A stretch of DNA of 33,088 nt from Candidatus Cloacimonadota bacterium (GTDB lineage Bacteria; Cloacimonadota; Cloacimonadia; Cloacimonadales; Cloacimonadaceae), in the NCBI GenBank assembly GCA_029565595.1, contig JAKQNV010000037.1:1-33088 (forward strand), given 5' to 3'. The notes beneath the pieces were generated by a model that was given only the letters and a program-made list of their open reading frames with translations, was not told where the DNA came from and did no database searches. The translations under genes were made by a program, and so were the position numbers. Below, piece after piece: positions 16,064-24,709 of this stretch (positions are counted from its first letter, which is position 1; each line of letters begins with the position of its first letter).

Positions 16064-17731
16064 ATGATCTCGATCTTCATTGACTACAAGCTGACCCGGT
16101 TCCAGCATGAGATTAAATATGCTTTCAGCTTTATTTTCCAGACGCTTGGCTACAGTTTTTGCTTCATCTCCGATACCGGCAAGCTTAAGGAAAATGATGT
16201 CCTCATCATCTACGGCTACACCGATCCCACGGTCGAGGAACTGAAAAGCATTGCCCAGCATTACATCACCATTTTCATCCAGAGCGATCCCGATCTCTTC
16301 GATCCCAAAGCCTACAACGTCGAAAAACTCCGCCGTTCGCTCAAGACCATAAAACTGCTCTCGCAAACGCCGGTGATCTCGGTGCGCAAATTCGACTATC
16401 CAGCTGAAAACTACTCCGAATCTTCGATCCAGGCTGGCAAGATCAATTTCGACCTTGTGGGCAACGTCTTTTTCCACCTCGCCAATCTGGAAGAGCAGAT
16501 CGACGCCACCCGCGACGCGGAAGGCTGCTATCCCGAAGAATCCAGCCAGTTCGACGCGCATCGCGAAACGCCCTACGTGGATAATCTGCTTTGGCTATTG
16601 GACAGCATGATCAAGGAACACACGCGCACACGCGGGATCTATATCGTCCAAAAGCACTACTGGCCTGAGGCGCAGCAAGCCGCTGCCACGCTCTCCCACA
16701 GCGTGGACAATTTGCAGAAATGGAATTACTCGTCGCTGTTTTTATCAGTCGCCACCGACCTTGCGATGCTGTTCACTTTGAATTTCAAACAACTTTTTCA
16801 CACCCTGGCTGGCAAGATCCGCTATCTCTTCACCAATTACGAACAGTACTGGAATTTCGACGAGTTTCGCGCCCTTGAAGAGGATTCCGGCTTCCGCAGC
16901 ACTTTTTACGTAGCCGCGGATAAAGATGAATTTATCAATTACAACCTCGACGATCCGGACCTGCAGGAGGAGATCCAGCTGATCCAGCGCGGCGGGGGAG
17001 ACGTCGGCCTTTTGTTGACTCCGGTAAAAATGAACCGCGACGATTTCGTCACCCGCAAGCAGATCATGTTGCACCAACTGCACAAGGAACAGCTGGGGAT
17101 CCGCCAATTAAACTACAAGATGAATGATATCTTGCGCGACCTGCATAAAAGCCTCGTCCCGGGCTTCAGCCAAAGTTCCGCGCGGAAAGAAGTTCCCGGT
17201 TTCGTCAATGGCGTCTCGGTTCCTTACCAGCCCTGGATCTCCGGCTTGAAGGCCGATTTTTGGGAACTGCCGACGGTGTTCCACCACGACCAGCTCAAAA
17301 TCAACAATTTCAAAGTATTACAGCTGGATGCCGCCAAACAACTCTTTAAGAAATTCCTGCACAACACTATGCGCACGCGCGGGGTCTGCGGTCTGGATTT
17401 CAGCCTGGCCAGCTATACCGACATCCATTACTGCCCCAAGCTTTATACCTATATCCTGGCTATGGTCAAAGCCGGCAAATTGTGGGTTCCGACCGCGCAG
17501 GAACTTGTCAACTGGTGGGAAAAACGGATCCGGGTGACCATCGAGGAAGGCGAATTCGAGATCAGCGTCTATTTTCCGGACGACCTCGACAACATCGCCC
17601 TGCAGATCTATAACGACCCCAAGATCAAAGAGATCGAGGGCGTTCCGGGCAGGCTGGAAAACGGCCTGGTGCGATTCAGCAACGTGAAGGCCGGCTCCAT
17701 CGCCGTGATCCGCTTGAGCAGGGAAGTTTGA
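16064..17731 (+). CDS. Polysaccharide-deacetylase-like protein with DUF7033-type N-terminus; probable pseudoenzyme
   Basis: A 555-aa protein without signal peptide. Residues 1-185 resemble the N-terminal domain of FCB polysaccharide deacetylases (DUF7033): MISIFIDYKLTRFQHEIKYAFSFIF and the closing FFHLANLEEQIDATRD..TPYVDNLLWLL. The following region matches the deacetylase (NodB-like) layout, but the motifs are degenerate. The expected 'TFDVDN/THDVD' reads LSHSVDN, 'HEIGLHPSY' reads GDVGLLLTP, and the His of 'R.QH.L' reads RKQIMLHQL. Metal binding and catalysis are therefore doubtful (inference). It overlaps the glycosyltransferase start by 4 nt and begins a four-gene coupled chain, implying a role in polysaccharide assembly or modification. 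Confidence 0.65.
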   Translation: MISIFIDYKLTRFQHEIKYAFSFIFQTLGYSFCFISDTGKLKENDVLIIYGYTDPTVEELKSIAQHYITIFIQSDPDLFDPKAYNVEKLRRSLKTIKLLSQTPVISVRKFDYPAENYSESSIQAGKINFDLVGNVFFHLANLEEQIDATRDAEGCYPEESSQFDAHRETPYVDNLLWLLDSMIKEHTRTRGIYIVQKHYWPEAQQAAATLSHSVDNLQKWNYSSLFLSVATDLAMLFTLNFKQLFHTLAGKIRYLFTNYEQYWNFDEFRALEEDSGFRSTFYVAADKDEFINYNLDDPDLQEEIQLIQRGGGDVGLLLTPVKMNRDDFVTRKQIMLHQLHKEQLGIRQLNYKMNDILRDLHKSLVPGFSQSSARKEVPGFVNGVSVPYQPWISGLKADFWELPTVFHHDQLKINNFKVLQLDAAKQLFKKFLHNTMRTRGVCGLDFSLASYTDIHYCPKLYTYILAMVKAGKLWVPTAQELVNWWEKRIRVTIEEGEFEISVYFPDDLDNIALQIYNDPKIKEIEGVPGRLENGLVRFSNVKAGSIAVIRLSREV

Positions 17732-18870
17732 AAAAACTTTTACATCTGCAACTTTTGCCCCTGCTCACGGGCGTCCAGAATTTCAGCCTGCACCTGCTGG
17801 AGGGGCTTCCCCAGGACGAATTTGAGATCTGGGTGGCCAGCCAGCCGGGCGGCGAATTTGTGGACGCGATACGTTCGCGCGGATATAAATACATTCCTCT
17901 CAGATTCTTGAAACACCCGATCTCGCCTTGGGACTTGCTGGCCTTTTGTGAACTGTTGTGGCTGATGAAACGGCACCGTTTCGACATCGTGCACACCAAT
18001 TCCTCCAAACCCGGTCTGCTGGGACGCCTGGCCGCCTGGCTTTGCAAAGTTCCGCTGATCCTGCACACGGCGCACGGAACCTCTTTCCAGGCCGGGCAAA
18101 GCTTTTGGGCGCAGAGGTTTTACATGATGATGGAGCGGCTGGGAAACCGGTTTTGCCACAAAGTTGTCTTCGTCAACAACTCGGACCGGGAAAACTGCCT
18201 GCGTTTGCGTCTGCTGCCGGAAAGCAGGGCGCTGACGGTTTACAATGCCCTGCCGCCGCTGCTGGCTTCGCGTCTGAAGGCAATTGCTGAAAAAAGGACC
18301 TTCGAACCCGATAAACCGGATTTTGTGATCGGCTCCACACTGCGCTTTTCCAGACAGAAAAATGTCGTCAACATCGTCGCCGCGGCTTGCCGGGCCTGTG
18401 CCCTGAGCCCCAAACTGCGTTTCATTCTGCTCGGGGAGGGCGAATACCTCGAATTATGCCGCCAGATCGTTCATTCGCACGGACTCAACGAGCGGATCCT
18501 GCTTCCGGGTTGGGATCCGGAAGTCGTAAAATGGCTGGCGCGCTTCGACGCTTTTATCCTTTACTCGCGCTGGGAAGCGCAGCCTTTCAGCATCATCGAG
18601 GCGATGCAATCCGGACTGGCCATCGTAGGTTCGGACATCCCTTCCATCCGCGAATTGGTGGATGGCCAAAGCGGTTATTTGATCAAGTTGGACGACCATA
18701 AAAATCTGGTCCAATGTCTGGCCGGCATGGCCGCCGATCCGCGCGGGGCCTTCATCAAGGGACAGCGTGCGAAACAACGTATTGAAGGGCTTTGCGACCA
18801 CGCCAGGATGGTGGAAAGTTACCTGAATATCTACCGGCAGGGCGCAACCCCGGCAGAGGTTGGGTCGTGA
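17728..18870 (+). CDS. GT-B glycosyltransferase (GT4-like)
   Basis: A 380-aa cytosolic or membrane-associated glycosyltransferase. The N-terminal Rossmann half begins with LLPLLTGVQNFSLHLLEGL and contains DIVHTNSSKPGLLGRLAAW and ILHTAHGTSF. The C-terminal half has the sugar-nucleotide block GSTLRFSRQKNV, ILLGEGEYLELC and the E-x7-E motif EAQPFSIIEAMQSGLAIVGSDIP. It starts at a TTG overlapping the upstream stop (TTGA) and ends overlapping the GTG start of the next gene (GTGA). Coupling to a WecA/MraY-type initiating transferase indicates addition of a sugar to a lipid-linked glycan; donor and acceptor are not predictable. Confidence 0.92.
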   Translation: MKKLLHLQLLPLLTGVQNFSLHLLEGLPQDEFEIWVASQPGGEFVDAIRSRGYKYIPLRFLKHPISPWDLLAFCELLWLMKRHRFDIVHTNSSKPGLLGRLAAWLCKVPLILHTAHGTSFQAGQSFWAQRFYMMMERLGNRFCHKVVFVNNSDRENCLRLRLLPESRALTVYNALPPLLASRLKAIAEKRTFEPDKPDFVIGSTLRFSRQKNVVNIVAAACRACALSPKLRFILLGEGEYLELCRQIVHSHGLNERILLPGWDPEVVKWLARFDAFILYSRWEAQPFSIIEAMQSGLAIVGSDIPSIRELVDGQSGYLIKLDDHKNLVQCLAGMAADPRGAFIKGQRAKQRIEGLCDHARMVESYLNIYRQGATPAEVGS

Positions 18871-19916
18871 CCTCGGATCTCGCGTTGCAGATCTTTATTT
18901 TCAGCCTGGGTATCCATCTGCTCACGCATCTGTTGGTACCTCTAAACATCAGGTTTTCGAGCCGCTTTCGCATCATCGCGCAACCCAGTGCCCGCAAGAT
19001 CCATCTGGAGCCCAAACCCGAGGCTGGCGGCCTGTCCTTCGCTTTGCCCATCCTATTTGCGCTGGTGGCGACGGGTTTGTGGGTGCTGCCTGTCCCGCTG
19101 GGAAAAAGTTACATCGCGCTGGCCGGAGTGGGGCTGCTGGCCCTGGCTTTCGGAGTTATCGATGACCGCTACGAAAGCCAGGCGCGCTATAAATTCCTGG
19201 GTCAGTTGGCGATCGGTGTGCTGATGTATTTTATCGGCTTCCGCGTCGCGAAGCTCACCAATCCGTTCGGGCCCGAATTTGTTTTGGGCTGGATGTCCTT
19301 TCCGGTCACGCTGGTTTGGTATCTCGTCGTGATGAACGCGATCAACCTGATCGACGGCATTGACGGACTGGCCTGCGGCGTCTGCGTGATCGTCTGCGCG
19401 GTGTTGCTCGTCGTGGGGATCAAGGAACGCAACGCGCTGGTGATCGGGCTGGCAGCCTTTCTGCTGGCGGGCAATCTGGCTTTTCTACGCTACAATTTCT
19501 TCCCGGCGCGCATTTTTCTGGGCGACACCGGCTCGCAGTTCAACGGGCTGATCATCGCGGCGATCTCCACGGCGGGCGCGACCCAGTTCAAAGGCATCAC
19601 CTCGATGACGCTGCTGATCCCGCTTTCCGTGCTGGCCATCCCACTGATCGACATGGCCCTGGCCGTTTTCCGCCGCTTGCGCATGGGCAATATTTTCTCC
19701 GCCGACAAAGCGCACCTGCATCACATCATGCTCTCGCTCGGCCTTTCGCAGCGGGCGATTTCGCTGATCGTGTATGTCGTTACCCTGCTTTTTGGCCTGA
19801 TCGCCATTGGTTTTTCCTTTTCGTCCAAAAAGATCCTGTTCCTTGTGCTGTTGGGGCTGTTGGTGCTGACTGTGGTGGCCGCGTATCTGATCATGCGGCA
19901 GGGGAGGAAGAAATGA
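18867..19916 (+). CDS. Undecaprenyl-phosphate glycosyl-1-phosphate transferase, WecA/MraY family
   Basis: A 349-aa polytopic membrane protein. The GTG at 18867 is preferred over the track's 18792 start: AGAGG lies about 7 nt upstream, it overlaps the previous stop as GTGA, and the first transmembrane helix follows directly. Family signatures are AFGVIDDRYE (first Asp pair), MNAINLIDGIDGLACG, FLGDTGSQFNG and the cytoplasmic loop KAHLHHIML typical of WecA/TagO-type enzymes. It transfers a sugar-1-phosphate from a UDP-sugar to undecaprenyl phosphate at the inner membrane, initiating O-antigen, capsule or teichoic-type glycans. It is not MraY, to judge by the HLHH loop and by the absence of peptidoglycan genes nearby. 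The next gene starts inside its stop (ATGA). Confidence 0.93.
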   Translation: MTSDLALQIFIFSLGIHLLTHLLVPLNIRFSSRFRIIAQPSARKIHLEPKPEAGGLSFALPILFALVATGLWVLPVPLGKSYIALAGVGLLALAFGVIDDRYESQARYKFLGQLAIGVLMYFIGFRVAKLTNPFGPEFVLGWMSFPVTLVWYLVVMNAINLIDGIDGLACGVCVIVCAVLLVVGIKERNALVIGLAAFLLAGNLAFLRYNFFPARIFLGDTGSQFNGLIIAAISTAGATQFKGITSMTLLIPLSVLAIPLIDMALAVFRRLRMGNIFSADKAHLHHIMLSLGLSQRAISLIVYVVTLLFGLIAIGFSFSSKKILFLVLLGLLVLTVVAAYLIMRQGRKK

Positions 19917-22423
19917 AGAAGTTTTTGCTGATCCTTGTTCTCGCTACTTGCGGAGCTTTCCTTTCCGCAGCAAAGTGGCAAACCATGACCAATACCAGCC
20001 ACGTTTACGACCTGATGGTGCTGAACGACGGCGACATCTGCTTTTCCAGCTGGGGCGGCGTGATGCAGGTGGGCTTGCCCGCCAACTCGCAGAACTGGCA
20101 AGACTTGGAAGAGAAAAAAATTTGGACCACGGCGGACGGACTGGCCTCCAATGATGTGCGCAACGTGGAATACATCAATATGTCCCAGAGTTTCTGGTTT
20201 GGCAGCGCTTTCGACGGCATCAGCATCGTCAGCCCGCTGGGGGTTCAGCAACTGAACACCAGCCTGGGCCTGCCTTCCAACCGCGTGACCAAGATCGTGG
20301 AACGCGGCTCCGACATCCTGGTCGCGACCTCTGCCGGCCTGGCTTCTTATTATTATCTGGAAGGGGTGAATTTCCCGCTCCTGCTGCATCTCTACACCAC
20401 GCAAAACACCAACGGGGGCCTGCTTTCCAACCAGATCGACGCGATGCAGCTGGTCGCCAACAACTACCTCTATCTGAACAGCACTGAAGGTATCAATTTC
20501 GTGCATTTGGATTCCCTGGATGTCGATTCCGCCTGGCACCGTCTGCCCGATCCGCCGATTGGGGATGGCAGCGTTGGCATCCTTTATGCCAACGAAACGA
20601 AGTTGCTTGCGGCGACGGCCGGCTCCGTGCACCTGCACGATATCGATCCCTGGGTGGACGGCTGGCAAAGCTATTACGCTGACGTTTTGTTGGACGAGGT
20701 GATTTCCAGCGCCTGCATCGACGCCTTCAACAGCGTTTGGGTTTCCTATGGCTATTGGGATGAAGATTTCCAGTATTTCACGAGGAACACGGACACCTTG
20801 ATGACCTGCGTTTTCGATGACGGAAATGTCAAGCACTGGAGCGAGTTTGAGTCCGGTTTAGGAGACAAGACTGTAAGCAAGATAGTCCCCTCGCCGAACG
20901 GTCAAATCGTCTATCTCTGCACCTGGGGCGACGGAATTTACCGCAATCAGGACCTCCAGGCCGGAGGGCGCGAATCCACGGATTTGGACACCTGGCTGAA
21001 TTTTCAGCCCAATACCATCGGCTTTCCCAAGATCCGCAATATCTGCACCGACGAAGATCTCGCCGTCTGGTTCTCCAGCGGCAACATGAACCACCTTCCG
21101 CTGAAAAAAAGCGCCATGGGAGCCAGCCGCTACCTCGATGGAGACTGGCAAACCTACACTATCTCCAACAGCCCAATCCACACCGACAACATCCTCTGCG
21201 TGGCGGTGGACAGCCGTAACCGCAAATGGTTTGGCACTTACGACGTCACAACCGGCAGCCCCGAAGGCTGGGACAACGGTTTGACCGTTTACGACGAAGT
21301 GACCGGGATCTGGAAACTTTTTGACAACGACGGTATCCGCGTCTGGAATCCGGAAACCCAGGCCTGGGGCTCGGTCATTCCCGGGTCGCCGACCCTATTG
21401 GGTAATACCGATGTCTACATTTCCCGCGACCTGCATGGCAATATGCTCGTTTCCTGCTACGACGACGGTTTCAGCGTTTTTGACGCCAACGACAACCTGA
21501 TCGCCGAGTTTACGGTTCCCAACAGCGTTTACCAGCGGTCGATGTACAGTTTCCACAACGGTCGGCAATACTTCATCGGCATGGAAAACGATCCCGGCCT
21601 GGTGATCTGGAACGACGATTCGATCCCCGTGACCGGCGGAGAATACTGGCTCACACCTGATCCGTCGGAACTCAGCAATTGCGAGATCTACGGCGTCGTC
21701 ACCGTGGAAAGCCCCTACGAAGGCACACAGCATTGGATCGCCGCCAGCAACGGCCTCTTCATGTGGGACGAAACGCACTGGTACAAATGGGACACCGCGA
21801 TCAAGCGCTACATCTACAACAAAGCGACCGGCCTCTGGGACAACGACATTCTGTATTACGTGGACGAGGAAAGGCTTTACGGATCGGTGCGCACGACCCC
21901 GACGGCGATCTTTCTGGATCCCTTCAACCGCGTCTGGATCGGCAGCCTGGAACACGGCCTGAGCATGTACGATCCCCAGACGGAGCGTTTTACAAACTAC
22001 TTCAAGGAAAATTCGCCGCTGCTTTCCAACTACATCACCGCGCTGGGTTACCAACCCGAGGAAGGCGTCCTGCTGATCGGCACTCCGGACGGTTTGAACA
22101 TGCTTTCCATCGGCCGGACCGTCAAGCCCGAGACCAAACTGCAAACCCTCAAGATCTATCCCAATCCTTTTGTCCCGGACGCGAAATCCTCAGTCGTGAT
22201 CAGTAATTTTCCTAGTCAGATCATGCCCCGGGGCCAGAACCGGTGCCGGATTTACGATGCCTCAGGCGCTTTGGTGATTGAACTGGAAGAGAACGAATTC
22301 TCGCGCTTCGAGTGGAACGGCTTCAATGCCACGGGGAAGAAATGCGCCAGCGGAGTGTATTTTGTGGTCGTAAACGACGCTAAGGGCAAGCGCCTGAGCG
22401 GAAAGATCGCGCTGCTGAACTGA
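19913..22423 (+). CDS. Secreted beta-propeller protein (Reg_prop-like) with FlgD-like/T9SS C-terminal domain
   Basis: An 836-aa protein with a signal peptide (MKKFLLILVLATCGAFLSAA). Repeated blades contain phrases such as WTTADGLASNDVRNVEYINMSQSFWFGSAFDGISI, NRKWFGTYD, NRVWIGSLEHGLSMYDPQT and VLLIGTPDGLNML. These are typical of two-component-regulator propeller repeats found in FCB surface proteins. The C-terminus has KIYPNPFVPDAKSSVVISN and ASGVYFVVVNDAKGKRLSGKIALLN, the FlgD-like domain used as a sorting tail. No histidine kinase domain is attached. It is translationally coupled to the WecA-type gene, which places an exported propeller in a glycan operon. Type IX-type export and surface attachment are inferred; ligand unknown. 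Confidence 0.85.
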   Translation: MKKFLLILVLATCGAFLSAAKWQTMTNTSHVYDLMVLNDGDICFSSWGGVMQVGLPANSQNWQDLEEKKIWTTADGLASNDVRNVEYINMSQSFWFGSAFDGISIVSPLGVQQLNTSLGLPSNRVTKIVERGSDILVATSAGLASYYYLEGVNFPLLLHLYTTQNTNGGLLSNQIDAMQLVANNYLYLNSTEGINFVHLDSLDVDSAWHRLPDPPIGDGSVGILYANETKLLAATAGSVHLHDIDPWVDGWQSYYADVLLDEVISSACIDAFNSVWVSYGYWDEDFQYFTRNTDTLMTCVFDDGNVKHWSEFESGLGDKTVSKIVPSPNGQIVYLCTWGDGIYRNQDLQAGGRESTDLDTWLNFQPNTIGFPKIRNICTDEDLAVWFSSGNMNHLPLKKSAMGASRYLDGDWQTYTISNSPIHTDNILCVAVDSRNRKWFGTYDVTTGSPEGWDNGLTVYDEVTGIWKLFDNDGIRVWNPETQAWGSVIPGSPTLLGNTDVYISRDLHGNMLVSCYDDGFSVFDANDNLIAEFTVPNSVYQRSMYSFHNGRQYFIGMENDPGLVIWNDDSIPVTGGEYWLTPDPSELSNCEIYGVVTVESPYEGTQHWIAASNGLFMWDETHWYKWDTAIKRYIYNKATGLWDNDILYYVDEERLYGSVRTTPTAIFLDPFNRVWIGSLEHGLSMYDPQTERFTNYFKENSPLLSNYITALGYQPEEGVLLIGTPDGLNMLSIGRTVKPETKLQTLKIYPNPFVPDAKSSVVISNFPSQIMPRGQNRCRIYDASGALVIELEENEFSRFEWNGFNATGKKCASGVYFVVVNDAKGKRLSGKIALLN

Positions 22424-22435
22424 GTTCAGTATAGC
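22411..22435. terminator. Hairpin shared by two convergent stop codons
   Basis: CTGAAC-TGA-GTTCAG forms a 6-bp stem whose 3-nt loop is the stop codon of the propeller gene. The right arm contains the stop codon of the opposing M20 gene. Flanking CGCT/AGCG can extend it. There is no U-tract, so a bidirectional terminator role is only possible. Confidence 0.35.
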
Positions 22436-23529
22436 GCCAGACGCTCGAAAATCCTGACCCCGACTTCGATGCAGGCCGCGTCAGGCAGGAATTTGTCCGA
22501 ATGCAGGGGATGTTCGCAGCCAGATCCCAGCCAGAACAGCAGGCCCGGATAGCGCGTTGTGAAAAAGCCGAAATCCTCTCCGGCGAGCGCGATCTCCGCC
22601 TCTTCGTAATGTAAGCCCAGCTCCGCGCAGACCTCTTTCAATTCCAGCACCAATTCCTCAGAATTGACCACCGGATCGTAGGTTCCTAAAAAATCCAACT
22701 GATACTCGGCGCCGGTTTGGGACGCTGTGCGGGAGCAGTTTTCCAGCATCAGAGCGTTCACTCGGTCGCGGACGGATTTGGAGAGGGTGCGCTGCGTGCC
22801 TTCCAGTTTGCAACGGTCCGGAACGACGTTGCGCACGGTTCCCGATTCCATTTTGCCCACATGCCAGATCACCTTTTCCGAGTGTGCCAGCTCTGCAATG
22901 TCAGCCTGCATACGGGCGATAAAATCAAGTCCGGCCTGCAGCGCGTTGATCCCTTTTTCCGGAAAGGCCGCGTGCGCAGACTTGCCTTTGAAAGTGACGT
23001 CAAATTCCTGCGGGATACCAAAAAAAGTACCGGCCCGGCTGGCAACGGCGCCCACCGGCAATCCGCTGGCCACGTGTAAGGCGAAAACACTGTCCACGGG
23101 AAAACTCTGGATCAGTCCCTCGCCCAACACCGATTCCGCGCCGCCCTGGCCCTCTTCGGCGGGCTGGAAGAGGAACAGTAAATTCTTTTCGGGTTTGGTC
23201 TGCGCAACTTTCTCGATCAGGCCCAGGAGCACGGTCATGTGGACGTCGTGCCCGCAGGCGTGCATGATTCCGGGATTGCGGGACGTAAAACCGCAGCCGG
23301 TGTTTTCGGAAACCGGTAGGGCGTCCATGTCCGCCCGGAAAAGCCTGTAGCCGCCTTCGCCGCAACTGTATTCCACCAAAAGTCCGGTGCTCTTGGCAAA
23401 CTCATGGATCCTGATCCCTTCCAGTTGCTTCAGTTGTTCCAGCAGCAAGGCTTTGGTCTGATTCTCATCAAAGGCGGTTTCCGGAATTTGGTGCAATTCC
23501 CGGCGGAGGCGGATCAGATCCAAACTCAT
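22426..23529 (-). CDS. M20-family amidohydrolase / N-acyl-amino-acid deacetylase
   Basis: A 367-aa metallopeptidase-fold hydrolase. The track's start at 23841 adds an unrelated N-terminus overlapping asd. The ATG at 23529 overlaps the asd stop as ATGA and opens MSLDLIRLRRELHQIPETAF, the usual start of this family. Metal and catalytic motifs are LFRADMDALPVSE, GIMHACGHDVHMTVLLGL and FLFQPAEEGQGGAE, with ALAGEDFGFF near the C-terminus. Relatives include hippurate hydrolases, IAA-amino-acid hydrolases and N-acetyl-diaminopimelate deacetylase. Coupling to aspartate-semialdehyde dehydrogenase favours a lysine/diaminopimelate role, but this is contextual inference. It is convergent with the propeller gene, with 2 nt between stops. 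Confidence 0.92.
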   Translation of the reverse strand: MSLDLIRLRRELHQIPETAFDENQTKALLLEQLKQLEGIRIHEFAKSTGLLVEYSCGEGGYRLFRADMDALPVSENTGCGFTSRNPGIMHACGHDVHMTVLLGLIEKVAQTKPEKNLLFLFQPAEEGQGGAESVLGEGLIQSFPVDSVFALHVASGLPVGAVASRAGTFFGIPQEFDVTFKGKSAHAAFPEKGINALQAGLDFIARMQADIAELAHSEKVIWHVGKMESGTVRNVVPDRCKLEGTQRTLSKSVRDRVNALMLENCSRTASQTGAEYQLDFLGTYDPVVNSEELVLELKEVCAELGLHYEEAEIALAGEDFGFFTTRYPGLLFWLGSGCEHPLHSDKFLPDAACIEVGVRIFERLALY

Positions 23530-24506
23530 ATCCGGCCTGCAGATTTTGCGTGGCGCAGCAAGATGCGCACCGCGTTGGTAGCCGCGCCCAAACGCACGTT
23601 GTGGCCTACATTCCAGAAGCAGATGCTGTTCGGTCCTGTCCCATAGCGCAGGCGGCAAACGTGGCTGTCGTTGGATTGGCCCAGCCCGCGCGGGGTGATG
23701 TAAGTGTTTTCCTCGTAAACGATGGATTCGCTCTGCGCCAGGGCCGCAGCCGCTTCTGCCAGATCGACTGGCTGCGCGAATTCCGCGTAGATGCTTTCGC
23801 TGTGGCCGAAGATCACCGGCACCCGCACGCAGGTGGCGCAAACTTCCAGGTCAGGCTGGTCCAGGATCTTCCGGGTTTCGAAATGAATCTTTTCCTCTTC
23901 CTGGCTATAGCCGCTGTCTTGAAAAGCGCCGATCTGCGGGATGACGTTGAGGTCGATCAATTCGGGATAAATTCCTATATCGGTTTCTCCGGTGCGTTGA
24001 TTTTCCATCGTCACGATTCCCTTGTGTCCGCTGCCGGAAACGGATTGGTAGGTGCTGACCACCACTTTCCGCAATCCGTAAAGTCTGTCCAAAACCGCCA
24101 GCGGCAGGACCATCTGGATCGTGGTGCAGTTCGGATTGGCGATGATGCCCGTGTAGCCGGAAAGCAGGCTGCCATTGATTTCCGGCACGACCAGCGGAAT
24201 TTCTTTTTCCCGGCGGAAGGCGGAGGAATTGTCGATCACCACGGAACCTGCCGCGGCCGCTATGGGAGCGTAATTCAAGGCCACTCCGGCACCCGCGGAA
24301 AAGAGCACGTAATCAAATGGCCGGCGCAGTGAATCTTCATCCAGGATCTTTACGGTTATGGCCCTGTCTCCGAAGTAGAGCACGCTGCCGGCGGAGCGGG
24401 GGGACGCTAAAAGATCCAGTTCCGTAACCGGGACATTGAATTCCGCGAGGCAGTTCAGCATCATTCTGCCGACTTCGCCGGTGGCGCCTACGATGGCAAT
24501 TTTCAT
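23526..24506 (-). CDS. asd: Aspartate-semialdehyde dehydrogenase
   Basis: A 326-aa enzyme that reduces aspartyl-phosphate with NADPH to aspartate semialdehyde, the branch point to lysine/DAP, methionine and threonine. MKIAIVGATGEVGRMML is the nucleotide-binding GxxGxxG loop. VIDNSSAFR is present, and IIANPNCTTIQMVLPL contains the active-site Cys. YQSVSGSGHKG and CVRVPVIFGHSES carry the substrate-binding residues, including the catalytic His of GHSE. AGGAA lies about 7 nt before the ATG. The M20 hydrolase gene overlaps its 3' end. It is divergent from the tRNA-Arg gene, and the 113-nt spacer contains an inverted repeat with a TTGACA in each arm. Confidence 0.95.
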   Translation of the reverse strand: MKIAIVGATGEVGRMMLNCLAEFNVPVTELDLLASPRSAGSVLYFGDRAITVKILDEDSLRRPFDYVLFSAGAGVALNYAPIAAAAGSVVIDNSSAFRREKEIPLVVPEINGSLLSGYTGIIANPNCTTIQMVLPLAVLDRLYGLRKVVVSTYQSVSGSGHKGIVTMENQRTGETDIGIYPELIDLNVIPQIGAFQDSGYSQEEEKIHFETRKILDQPDLEVCATCVRVPVIFGHSESIYAEFAQPVDLAEAAAALAQSESIVYEENTYITPRGLGQSNDSHVCRLRYGTGPNSICFWNVGHNVRLGAATNAVRILLRHAKSAGRI

Positions 24507-24558
24507 CTGTTATTCCTTTCTGATGTGCTAAGAACTCTCCACATCGGCCAAGCGGCCG

Positions 24559-24606
24559 CTTTTGTCAATGCAAAACTTGACAAAAAGGCCCTCCAGGGAA
24601 TTTTAA
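24559..24606. promoter_or_regulatory. Divergent promoter region with palindromic TTGACA pair
   Basis: TTTTGTCAA-tgcaaaac-TTGACAAAA is a perfect 9-bp inverted repeat. The right arm (TTGACA 24577-24582) is 17 nt from ATTTTA and serves the tRNA/exoribonuclease side. The left arm, read on the minus strand (24568-24563), would face asd. The -10 on the asd side is weak. Confidence 0.45.
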
Positions 24607-24619
24607 CCCGCGAAGTCGC

Positions 24620-24695
24620 GCCCCAGTAGCTCAGGGGATAGAGCAGCGGTTTCCTAAACCGTTGGTCGGATGTTCGATTCATCTCTGGGGCGCCA
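24620..24695 (+). tRNA. tRNA-Arg (anticodon CCU)
   Basis: A full cloverleaf can be drawn. Acceptor GCCCCAG pairs with CTGGGGC, and G73 plus an encoded CCA follow. The D stem is GCTC/GAGC. The anticodon stem GCGGT/ACCGT encloses the loop TTCCTAA, anticodon CCT, which reads AGG. The variable loop is 5 nt, and the T arm GGATG-TTCGATT-CATCT includes TTCGA. The ORF-track start at 24662 for the downstream gene lies inside this tRNA and is wrong. Confidence 0.96.
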
Positions 24696-24709
24696 TTCTA
24701 AAGGACATG

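Noticed and set aside
23530-23841. N-terminal extension of the M20 amidohydrolase
   Set aside because: It overlaps asd in another frame with Arg-rich nonsense sequence; the ATGA-coupled ATG matches the family start.
24662-24709. N-terminal extension of the exoribonuclease ORF
   Set aside because: It begins inside the tRNA-Arg gene; the ATG after AAAGG at 24710 is the sensible start.
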